From: SZUA-378 sp036652815
GTDB taxonomy: Bacteria; Bacillota; Clostridia; Lachnospirales; Lachnospiraceae
Reading direction: 5' to 3'
NCBI GenBank assembly: GCA_036652815.1
Contig: JAVVVE010000007.1
Location: forward strand, 34,887 to 98,886
DNA: 64,000 bases
Part shown: positions 8,888 through 16,879 of the stretch, in pieces
Layout: each line of letters opens with the position of its first letter
Position numbering within the stretch: the first letter of the stretch is position 1
The notes under the pieces: generated by a model
What the model saw: only the letters and a program-made list of their open reading frames with translations
What the model was told of the DNA's origin: nothing
The model's database searches: none
Made by a program: the position numbers and the translations under genes

Positions 8888-9772
8888 TTACTGTAAACGG
8901 TTCAAAGGATTCACCGCCTTGCCATCCTGTGTTAATTTAAAATATACATTACTGCCTTCTACACTATAGTATTTACTTGGTTTTGCTACATACCCGATAA
9001 TATCACCCACATGCACATTCTGTCCTGTTCCAACTTGAATATTATCTAATTGTCCATAGGTGAGTTCATAGCCATCACCAAGATTCATGGATACAGCTCC
9101 ACCTATCTCTTCATCCGTATAGATCGAACTGATCTCGCCTTCCGCTGCTGCCGTAATCGGTTCCCCTACCGTTGCCGCTATAATGAGAGCCGGATTATAT
9201 TTGTATACATCCAGACTGGCAAAATAAGTTGTCTTATCCATACTATAGTTCAATAACACATTTCCTACGATTGGCCACTGCAAGGTACCGGCATCGTCAA
9301 ATTGATAGGTTACCAAAGATTCTGTGGTGGCCGAAGATTCTACTGCCTCGTTATCAGTTTTTCCTTCCGGCTCTGTCTCATCTGCTGCTTGATCGGATCG
9401 TGCTGCATTCTGCATAGGTGCAGACTCTTTATTCTGATTGATCTGTACATTACCCACTCCCGGTATCTGTATCGAATCCTCCGCAAGATTACTTACCTTG
9501 CCGGAATTAACCTCCTGATAGCTGGGGTCATTGTCTAAATCTCCCGACTGCATTGCCTGTTCCTCTGCCTGTTCTTTGGCTTGTTTCACTGCCTCCGCTT
9601 TATCGCTTGCCTGTTTTTCAATTGCACTTAAATCTACCACATATCCATCATTCTCTGATTCATTCTTTTCTTTTACATAAACACCTGTCATCGTCAATGC
9701 CGATAACACAAATAAGGAAGCAGATAGCATGATGATTTTTTCTTTCCGTAGTCCGTCTCTTTGTCTTCTCAT
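8888..9772 (-). CDS. spoIIQ: SpoIIQ-like protein with degenerate LytM (M23) domain
   Basis: A 294-residue forespore-type membrane protein: one N-terminal membrane segment (about 13-33), a long acidic and low-complexity linker (35-150, KQAKEQAEEQA), then an M23/LytM domain (about 160-292: WPIVGNVLLNYS, ITAAAEGEISSIY, VGDIIGYVA, NPLNRLQ). All zinc ligand positions look lost: the HxxxD motif is replaced in the TTYFASLDVYKY region, the second-motif GHL is GQL (240-242), and HLHFEI is NVYFKL (275-280). It follows spoIID by 41 bases, the same arrangement as in other clostridia, which drives the assignment. Family role: engulfment and the mother cell-forespore channel with SpoIIIAH. ATG with GAGG nine bases upstream. 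Confidence 0.85.
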   Translation of the reverse strand: MRRQRDGLRKEKIIMLSASLFVLSALTMTGVYVKEKNESENDGYVVDLSAIEKQASDKAEAVKQAKEQAEEQAMQSGDLDNDPSYQEVNSGKVSNLAEDSIQIPGVGNVQINQNKESAPMQNAARSDQAADETEPEGKTDNEAVESSATTESLVTYQFDDAGTLQWPIVGNVLLNYSMDKTTYFASLDVYKYNPALIIAATVGEPITAAAEGEISSIYTDEEIGGAVSMNLGDGYELTYGQLDNIQVGTGQNVHVGDIIGYVAKPSKYYSVEGSNVYFKLTQDGKAVNPLNRLQ

Positions 9773-9813
9773 TGATTTTCACCTCAATCCTATTCTTACC
9801 CTTTCTTTTACTT

Positions 9814-10776
9814 TTATTCATATTTTTCAATTGTAATGTCATGAAAAAAGTAAGTTAGAATATCCATGAACTGGCTACCATTTTGTGCCATAACGTTAGC
9901 TGTGTATTGACTCATACCGAGTCCATGTCCCAGCCCTTTGCTTTTGAATAAAACACCATCCTCTTTTTTGATGATTTGAAAACAGGCAGAATGCAATCCC
10001 AGCTTCTGTCTCACCACCTCCCCTTTCAGCTCCTGCTCCCCGATTCTGATTTGCAGCACATAACCCGCCGAATCACTTTGCAGGATCTCTATTTGCTGCC
10101 CCATGCCTTCTTTGATTCCTTGATCGGCAAGCAGTTCTTCTATGTTGTGCCCGGTGTACTGTCTGGTATCCAGATAATGCTCTGATAAAATATCATCTTT
10201 GCAAGGAACTGACTGCAGATATTCATAATCCAAAGCACCCAAAGCTTCTTTTCCATTTCGCGTATTGCCACTACTCAGTGCACAAAAAGGCGGAGCAATC
10301 GCATTTCCATGATAAGCAATATAGATAGACTCGGTTGCCTCCACAGCCTGTTTTAATTTGCAATATTGTGTTTGATACTCTTCCCCATAGTGTGCTTCCA
10401 TCTCTTCTTTACTCCAATAAGACTGTTCCTTATCGTCATAATAGACTTGTTGTTTTCCTTTCTGTATCATGGCACTGCGTAGTATCACTGCCTGTGCTTT
10501 TAAGGTTTCCTCTTCATAGCTTGTATCTATACTGGCCGCCAATGCTCCGATTAAATATTCTTCCAGCGGCATCCTTGCATACCCAATGCTCATGGGCAAC
10601 ATGACAACGATGCTTTGGGTATTCTGTTTTGCTCTACTCTCCTGCTCCTGCAATTTTTCTCTATTCATTCCATGTAATAATAGATTTAAGATATAAGGAA
10701 AGAATAATAGCACAAAAAAAATCGTACCAAAGTCTTTCATTCTTCGCTTTGGTACGATTAATCTATGTTTCTTCAT
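9814..10776 (-). CDS. spoIID: SpoIID lytic transglycosylase-family protein, catalytic Glu replaced
   Basis: Engulfment protein that in other spore formers cleaves glycan strands as part of the SpoIID-SpoIIM-SpoIIP machine. Start at ATG with GGGGTGA four bases upstream gives 320 residues; a further ATG at 10815 is less likely. There is a basic N-terminus, a membrane anchor (about 17-36) and the SpoIID domain: PLEEYLIGALAAS, ETLKAQAV, and the C-terminal KGLGHGLGMSQYTANVMAQ. In a gap-free comparison from memory with Bacillus subtilis SpoIID, the catalytic Glu88 (VVASEMPA) corresponds to Ser82 here (ALAASIDT). The rest of the fold is well kept. Adjacent to spoIIQ. Confidence 0.88.
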   Translation of the reverse strand: MKKHRLIVPKRRMKDFGTIFFVLLFFPYILNLLLHGMNREKLQEQESRAKQNTQSIVVMLPMSIGYARMPLEEYLIGALAASIDTSYEEETLKAQAVILRSAMIQKGKQQVYYDDKEQSYWSKEEMEAHYGEEYQTQYCKLKQAVEATESIYIAYHGNAIAPPFCALSSGNTRNGKEALGALDYEYLQSVPCKDDILSEHYLDTRQYTGHNIEELLADQGIKEGMGQQIEILQSDSAGYVLQIRIGEQELKGEVVRQKLGLHSACFQIIKKEDGVLFKSKGLGHGLGMSQYTANVMAQNGSQFMDILTYFFHDITIEKYE

Positions 10777-10858
10777 GTGCTCACCCCATACACGGCTCAA
10801 AAATAGGAACCGCATATGGCATTATATGAGAAGATTCCCCCATCTATGCTTCGCTTCC

Positions 10859-11815
10859 CTATCGAACCATATCAAGGTGCTGCACCGTTCCGACATTACC
10901 GTTTTCATATAGGAAAATACCGGTATTACGAATCAATGCATTGGTACTATTATCTTTTTGGGCATGCAAGGCAAACTCTGTTTTTACATGTTGTAAGCAG
11001 ATAGCGCCTACCCCTTTCTCTGCAATGTGATAGAGTTGATCTTTCCCATTCTCGTCCTTACTCCATATCCTTAATTTCTTCCAGATGGCATCATTCTCAT
11101 CGATCCAGCCATTCTTGTCTGCATCATACTGTGCCAAATCCGCAAATCCATTGCCCGATTTCGTGCCAAACAATTCACTGCCATCCTTAATCCTGCCATC
11201 TCCATCTTGATCTAATGCCAGATATCCACTTCCGCCGGATAACTGAGAGACAACATCCTGCGTTCCATCCGCATCAATATCAAATAGAAATTTTTGGTCT
11301 GATACGGTAGCCACATTCTGTTTTAGATTAATAACCAGTGGGTCGCATACATTCAGTTGTTTCCCTATCAGATTAACTTCATAATATTCAGAGAAGCTAC
11401 GGCTCATCTGCATCTCTAATTTAAAATCAATCTCTCTGCCGTCAGCCGTTACCACTTTTCCCTGTGTATCAAAAGAAGTGGTCTCTGACTCAGCATGATA
11501 ATAGCTGGCGTCCTGTGCATTTGTCCCTCTATATGCTCCTTCTAAAAGGGACAGTAAGAGCATCATACACTGCGTCTTAATCGATTCCAGAGAATCTGTA
11601 TCTTCTAGATTGACCACATTTCTCATTTTACCAATCTCATGAAAATATCCTCCCTGCTGTTTCGGATGACCATTAATCCAATCTTTAAAACTATCTCCTT
11701 TGTTTGCACCTATTTGTGCTCCTGCATTCAGGCCTTGGGAGTGGTAACTTTTTGTTGTTTCAGAAGTATAGCTTCTGGCGGACTCCATTCCTATTGTACC
11801 GGAATTAATTCTCAA
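10859..11815 (-). CDS. EF-hand-like calcium-binding protein of unknown function
   Basis: A 318-residue protein starting at TTG, supported by GGAAGGAG six bases upstream; the nearby ATG is in a frame that stops at once. No signal peptide or membrane segment is visible. The first ~110 residues are Ser/Gly/Asn-rich and resemble no domain I know. The second half contains three Asp-rich loops: FDIDADGTQD (178-187), LDQDGDGRIKDGSE (201-214) and YDADKNGWIDEND (230-242). That order, with ELFG and KKLRIW, matches the calcium-binding module seen in RTX-type and flagellum-associated proteins. Stand-alone gene between spoIID and the hydratase terminator. Function unknown. Confidence 0.75.
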   Translation of the reverse strand: MRINSGTIGMESARSYTSETTKSYHSQGLNAGAQIGANKGDSFKDWINGHPKQQGGYFHEIGKMRNVVNLEDTDSLESIKTQCMMLLLSLLEGAYRGTNAQDASYYHAESETTSFDTQGKVVTADGREIDFKLEMQMSRSFSEYYEVNLIGKQLNVCDPLVINLKQNVATVSDQKFLFDIDADGTQDVVSQLSGGSGYLALDQDGDGRIKDGSELFGTKSGNGFADLAQYDADKNGWIDENDAIWKKLRIWSKDENGKDQLYHIAEKGVGAICLQHVKTEFALHAQKDNSTNALIRNTGIFLYENGNVGTVQHLDMVR

Positions 11816-11870
11816 TCATTGCTCCTTCCCGCATAACCTTTCCTATTCGTTCCCATCCTTGTTTCCCAAT

Positions 11871-11922
11871 AAAAAAGATGGTACCCATTATATGTCTTCC
11901 TTGACACATAACTAATACCATC
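11871..11922 (-). terminator. Terminator after the glgP-hydratase unit
   Basis: On the minus strand GATGGTA pairs with TACCATC, with a second inner stem TATGT/ACATA, followed by six T. It lies about 80 bases past the hydratase stop. Confidence 0.6.
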
Positions 11923-12001
11923 CTTGGTTACACAATATACTTAGATTCAGAACCTCTCTTGCATGTTCTGTACCTTATATATCGGCATAATCCTCAAATA
12001 A

Positions 12002-14299
12002 TTAACTTAAAAGACTTCGATTATAATTAATCAGACATCCCGTCAGGATAATCTGACGTTCCTCGTCTGTCAATTCTCCCAATCGCAAGGTAAATTCCGT
12101 AATACCTGTTTCCTTGACTGCATAAGCACTGATTAAATCGGTCGCTTTCTCTACCGCCTCTCTGATATTGGGAATAAAGATATAATCTAAATTAGCAAAA
12201 GGAAGTTCGCCCTGCTCAATCAGAAATGGGAGCATCCCCCAATTAATTAAGTTAGAACGATATCTCTTGGTTGCATATTCCTGTGCGATATTTGCCCATC
12301 CGCCCAATACTTTCTGGCAGGAAGCCGCTTGTTCTCTTGCCGAACCGTCTCCCGGTTTTACTGCAAAAATAGTGCTTCCAAATCCTGTATTATGAATGTT
12401 CACATCAGAAAATCTTTTTTGGATACAGGCAAAAGCCGGCTGTACATCTGGGTAGGCTTCACAAGGATCCTGTCCTGCCATTCTGGCAGTCTCAGCCTGT
12501 TTGATTTCTTTGGCACGCCCTACATACAAAGGATCTTTTCTGGATAACGTGTATTCTGCCAAACCAAGCGGATTGGAGCGGTAAGAAGAAGTCTCTCCTG
12601 ATGGAATCAACTCATCTGTTGTCGTAACCGGGTCATGGATCATGGCTACTACCCGCAGCATAATATGATCTGTCAAAGCACTCATCTTAGGCCAATCCTT
12701 AATATTAGGGCCAAATTTAACCTCAACCTCAGGATCTGCGATTCCCTTGGAATCAAAGACCCGATTCTCATAGATACGCTGATCAAAATAGTATGGGTAA
12801 TGATGCAGGGTAGTGTCTATATCTGCCGCAGAAGTTAAGAATCCCTTATTGGCTGCAGTGGCTGCAATCGAGCGGGCATCCATCAAGGCGACCGAAGAGA
12901 TCTGGCCATTCTGTAGTTTAGAACCTTCTCTGTTTGGAAAATTCCTTGTAGAATGTCTGATACTGAATGCATGATTAGCCGGCGTATCCCCTGCTCCGAA
13001 GCACGGTCCACAGAATGCTGTCTTAACGATGGCTCCTGTTTCCATGAGATTGGCTACACATCCATTTTTAACCAGCTCCATATAAATAGGAGTGGATGCC
13101 GGATACACACTCAGCGTAAATTCATCTGAGCCGATACCGATCCCCTTTAAGATATCGGCTGCGGCACAGATATTCTCAAATCCGCCACCGGCACAGCCTG
13201 CTATAATGCCCTGTTCCACATATAATCTGCCATTCACTATCTTATCGGTTAAACAATAATCCACTGCGCCATCCAGGCTGACAAGTGCCTTCTGTTCTAC
13301 CTCATGCAGGATATCCGTCAGATTAGCATTGACTTCTGCAATGGTATATACATTACTTGGATGAAATGGCATGGCTATCATCGGTTGAATCGTACTCAAA
13401 TCTATCTGAATCATGCCATCATAATAAGACACTTTTCCGGGCGCAAGTTCTGTATAATCCTTACTTCTTCCATGGATCTCATAGAATTCTTCTATCACGC
13501 TGTCTGTTGTCCAAATAGAAGACAAGCAGGTCGTCTCCGTTGTCATGACGTCGATGCCAATACGAAAATCTGCACTTAATGCCGCTACACCCGGTCCTAC
13601 AAATTCTAAGACCTTATTCTTCACATAACCGTTGGCAAAGACCGCACCAATAAGAGCAAGTGCCACATCCTGTGGTCCCACTCCTTTTCCCGGTGCTCCG
13701 CTGAGATAAACACCTACTACTGCCGGTCTATTGATATCATAAGTCTGCTGCAATAATTGTTTGACAAGCTCCGGTCCGCCTTCACCCATTGCCATCGTAC
13801 CCAACGCTCCATAGCGGGTATGGCTGTCCGAGCCTAAGATCATCTTACCACCACCTGCGAGCATCTCTCTGGCAAACTGATGAATCACAGCTTGATGCGG
13901 CGGTACATACATCCCACCATATCGCTTCGCACAGGTCAATCCAAATACATGGTCATCTTCATTAATCGTTCCTCCGACTGCACAGAGCGAATTATGACAA
14001 TTCGTCAAGACATAAGGAATCGGGAACTTCTCGAGCCCCGATGCTCTTGCCGTCTGAATGATGCCTACAAAAGTAATATCATGTGAGGTCAATTTATCAA
14101 ACTTTATTTTTAGTTTGTCCATATTGCCTGAACTATTGTGCTGTTCCAAAATATGATACGCAATCGTATTCTGTAAAGCCTCTTCTCTCGTCACGTTAAG
14201 ACCTGTTTTGTGTGCGATGGCTGTCTGTGCTGTCGCACTCTCCGGAATCAGTTCTGTTCCACCAACCAGATAAACTCCCTGCTCTGATAATGTAACCAT
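12002..14299 (-). CDS. Aconitase-superfamily hydratase
   Basis: A 765-residue [4Fe-4S] dehydratase. The three cluster cysteines are present: Cys369 in IIAGCAGGGFEN, and Cys430 and Cys433 in FCGPC. GSDSHTRYGALGTMAMGEGG (156-175) and the swivel-domain FGSTIFAVKPGDGSAREQ are also present. The motifs differ from classical AcnA (SCTN becomes GCAG; NRNFPNREGS is kept), and the length and pattern recall the YbhJ-type putative hydratase group, so the substrate may be citrate/aconitate or another hydroxyacid. Good SD GGAGG six bases before the ATG. It lies 26 bases downstream of glgP on the same strand and probably shares its transcript; the link to glycogen use is unexplained. Confidence 0.85.
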   Translation of the reverse strand: MVTLSEQGVYLVGGTELIPESATAQTAIAHKTGLNVTREEALQNTIAYHILEQHNSSGNMDKLKIKFDKLTSHDITFVGIIQTARASGLEKFPIPYVLTNCHNSLCAVGGTINEDDHVFGLTCAKRYGGMYVPPHQAVIHQFAREMLAGGGKMILGSDSHTRYGALGTMAMGEGGPELVKQLLQQTYDINRPAVVGVYLSGAPGKGVGPQDVALALIGAVFANGYVKNKVLEFVGPGVAALSADFRIGIDVMTTETTCLSSIWTTDSVIEEFYEIHGRSKDYTELAPGKVSYYDGMIQIDLSTIQPMIAMPFHPSNVYTIAEVNANLTDILHEVEQKALVSLDGAVDYCLTDKIVNGRLYVEQGIIAGCAGGGFENICAAADILKGIGIGSDEFTLSVYPASTPIYMELVKNGCVANLMETGAIVKTAFCGPCFGAGDTPANHAFSIRHSTRNFPNREGSKLQNGQISSVALMDARSIAATAANKGFLTSAADIDTTLHHYPYYFDQRIYENRVFDSKGIADPEVEVKFGPNIKDWPKMSALTDHIMLRVVAMIHDPVTTTDELIPSGETSSYRSNPLGLAEYTLSRKDPLYVGRAKEIKQAETARMAGQDPCEAYPDVQPAFACIQKRFSDVNIHNTGFGSTIFAVKPGDGSAREQAASCQKVLGGWANIAQEYATKRYRSNLINWGMLPFLIEQGELPFANLDYIFIPNIREAVEKATDLISAYAVKETGITEFTLRLGELTDEERQIILTGCLINYNRSLLS

Positions 14300-14325
14300 A
14301 TCATGCCTCCTCGATTCATTGTCCT

Positions 14326-16800
14326 CTATTTCGGTAATACTACCTTATCCAAATGCCATATTTCATCTACATATTCCTGAATGGTTCTGTCAGATGAGAA
14401 TTTACCGGAGCAAGCTGTATTCATCATGGCTTTTTTTGCCCAGCCGGACTCATCCTTATATGCTTTTTCTACACGCTGTTGTGCTTCTGCATAGGCGCGG
14501 AAATCTTTTAAGATAAAATAAGTATCCGCTTTGGCACTTGACTGCGTATTCAGTAATGAATTATATAATGGTCTGAATAATTCAGAATCATTCTTGGCAT
14601 AAGTCCCATTCACCAACTGCATCAGTACTTCTCTGACACCGCTGTCATTATTGAAGATCTCCATCGGATTATAGCCACCATAGTTCTCATATTGAATGAC
14701 TTCATCCGAGCTTAAACCAAAGATAAAGGCATTCTCTTCTCCAACCTCTTCTACAATCTCAACATTAGCGCCATCCATAGTTCCGATTGTCGGTGCCCCA
14801 TTCAACATGAGTTTCATATTACCTGTTCCTGATGCTTCTTTGCTGGCGGTCGATATCTGTTCCGATACATCCGCTGCTGCAAAGATCCATTCCGCATTGG
14901 ACACTTTATAATCCTCTATAAATACCACTTTTAACTTGCCATCAATGCTCTCATCATGATTGATTACTTCTGCAATGGAATTAATTAATTTAATCGTTAA
15001 TTTTGCGTTGCGATATCCTGCTGCCGCCTTCGCTCCAAAGATAAAAGTCCTTGGATAGAAATCCTTACCACCGGTTTTCTTAATCTCATTATAAAGATAC
15101 ATAATATGCAGTACATTTAAGAGCTGACGTTTGTATTCATGCAGTCTCTTTACCTGTACATCATAAATAGAACGCGGATTTACTTCTATATCGTTGTGCT
15201 CTAGGATATAGTCTGCCAGGCGTACTTTATTACGATATTTGATATTCATAAATTCTTGTTGTGCTTTGATATCATCCACATATACTTTCAATCTGCTGAT
15301 CTTGGAAAGATCGGTAATCCAGTCTTCCCCGATATGTTCCGTAATCCAATCTGCCAGAAGCGGATTGCCATGTAACAGGAATCTTCTCTGCGTAATCCCG
15401 TTTGTCTTATTATTAAACTTCTCCGGCATCATCTCGTAGAAATCTCTTAGTTCCTGTTGTTTTAAAATCTCCGTATGCAGTCTTGCCACACCGTTGACCG
15501 AATGTCCTGCTGCAATCGCCAGATGTGCCATCTTTACCTGTCCATCATAGATAATCGCCATCTTACGAATCTTATCCTGATTGCCCGGATATTTGGCTTC
15601 TATCTGTGCGACAAAACGACGATTAATCTCTTCTATAATCTGATAAATACGAGGTAGCAATCTGGAAAATAATTCTATTGGCCATTTTTCCAATGCTTCT
15701 GCCATAATCGTGTGATTGGTATAGGCACAGGTCTTGGTCGTAATTTCCCAAGCTTCTTCCCATGTCAGATTATGCTCATCCATCAAGAGGCGCATCAGCT
15801 CTGCAACCGCTACGGTTGGATGCGTGTCGTTGAGTTGAAATGCCACTTTCTCATAGAAGTGGTGTATATCTGTGTGTTTCCCCATATATTTATTGATTGC
15901 TTCCTGCACACTGGCAGAGATGAAGAAATATTGCTGTTTCAGACGAAGTTCTTTTCCTGCATAGTGATTATCATTTGGATATAGTACTTCCACAATATTA
16001 CGTGCAAGATTTTCCTGCTCCACTGCTTTCTGGTAATCTCCTTTGTCAAAAGAATCCAGTTTAAAACATTCCAGAGGCTCTGCATCCCAGATACGCAGTG
16101 TGTTCACGATTCCATTGCCATATCCTGCAATGGGTAAGTCATAGGGAATCGCTTTAATAGATTGATAACCCTCCTGAAAGAAGTGTTGTCTTCCATCTTT
16201 ATCTGTCTTTACATTCACATAACCGCCAAATTTAACTTCTTTGGCATATTCGGGACGACGAAGCTCGAACGGATTATTCTCACGTAGCCAGTCATCCGGT
16301 ACCTCTATCTGATAGCCGTCTCTAATCTCCTGTTTGAACATCCCATAACGATAACGGATACCACAGCCATAGGATGCATATCCAAGCGTTGCCAGGGAAT
16401 CCAGAAAACATGCCGCCAATCTGCCCAGTCCACCGTTACCAAGTGCTGCATCCGGTTCCTGATCTTCAATCGCATCCAGATTCAAGCCCAGTTCTTCCAA
16501 CGCTTCTTTTACCTGGCTGTAAGCTTTAAGATTGATCATATTATTACCCAATGCTCTGCCCATTAAGAACTCCATCGACAGATAGTATACGATTTTAGGA
16601 TCTCTTTTCTCATATTCTTTTTGCGTCTTGAGCCAGCCGTCTACAATAACATCTTTAATCGCATAAGATACCGCTTGAAATATTTGCTGTTCGGTTGCTT
16701 CCTCCAAAGTCTTACGATATAACGTTTTTACATTATAGAGTACACTTCTGATAAATAATTCTTTATCGAAAGTCTTCGATTCTGTTGTTTTCTTAGTCAT
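14326..16800 (-). CDS. glgP: Glycogen phosphorylase
   Basis: Releases glucose-1-phosphate from glycogen or maltodextrin with pyridoxal phosphate. The 824-residue protein has the family length and motifs: EPDAALGNGGLGRLAACFLDS near the N-terminus, NDTHP, and the PLP motif EASGTGNMKLML with Schiff-base Lys663. SD AGGGG precedes the ATG. Its own promoter lies at the end of ileS. The opposing synthesis genes glgC and glgD are in this window, so both arms of glycogen turnover are present, though glgA and glgB are not. Confidence 0.96.
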   Translation of the reverse strand: MTKKTTESKTFDKELFIRSVLYNVKTLYRKTLEEATEQQIFQAVSYAIKDVIVDGWLKTQKEYEKRDPKIVYYLSMEFLMGRALGNNMINLKAYSQVKEALEELGLNLDAIEDQEPDAALGNGGLGRLAACFLDSLATLGYASYGCGIRYRYGMFKQEIRDGYQIEVPDDWLRENNPFELRRPEYAKEVKFGGYVNVKTDKDGRQHFFQEGYQSIKAIPYDLPIAGYGNGIVNTLRIWDAEPLECFKLDSFDKGDYQKAVEQENLARNIVEVLYPNDNHYAGKELRLKQQYFFISASVQEAINKYMGKHTDIHHFYEKVAFQLNDTHPTVAVAELMRLLMDEHNLTWEEAWEITTKTCAYTNHTIMAEALEKWPIELFSRLLPRIYQIIEEINRRFVAQIEAKYPGNQDKIRKMAIIYDGQVKMAHLAIAAGHSVNGVARLHTEILKQQELRDFYEMMPEKFNNKTNGITQRRFLLHGNPLLADWITEHIGEDWITDLSKISRLKVYVDDIKAQQEFMNIKYRNKVRLADYILEHNDIEVNPRSIYDVQVKRLHEYKRQLLNVLHIMYLYNEIKKTGGKDFYPRTFIFGAKAAAGYRNAKLTIKLINSIAEVINHDESIDGKLKVVFIEDYKVSNAEWIFAAADVSEQISTASKEASGTGNMKLMLNGAPTIGTMDGANVEIVEEVGEENAFIFGLSSDEVIQYENYGGYNPMEIFNNDSGVREVLMQLVNGTYAKNDSELFRPLYNSLLNTQSSAKADTYFILKDFRAYAEAQQRVEKAYKDESGWAKKAMMNTACSGKFSSDRTIQEYVDEIWHLDKVVLPK

Positions 16801-16851
16801 GTTTCATATTCCCCTCTCTCATGCGTATAAATCATAGTACATACTGCAATA

Positions 16852-16879
16852 ACTATACCACGAATATGCTATTTTGCAA
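16852..16879 (-). promoter_or_regulatory. Possible promoter of glgP
   Basis: Minus strand TTGCAA (16874-16879), 16-base spacer, TATAGT (16852-16857). The -35 overlaps the last ileS codons. Moderate match only. Confidence 0.4.
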
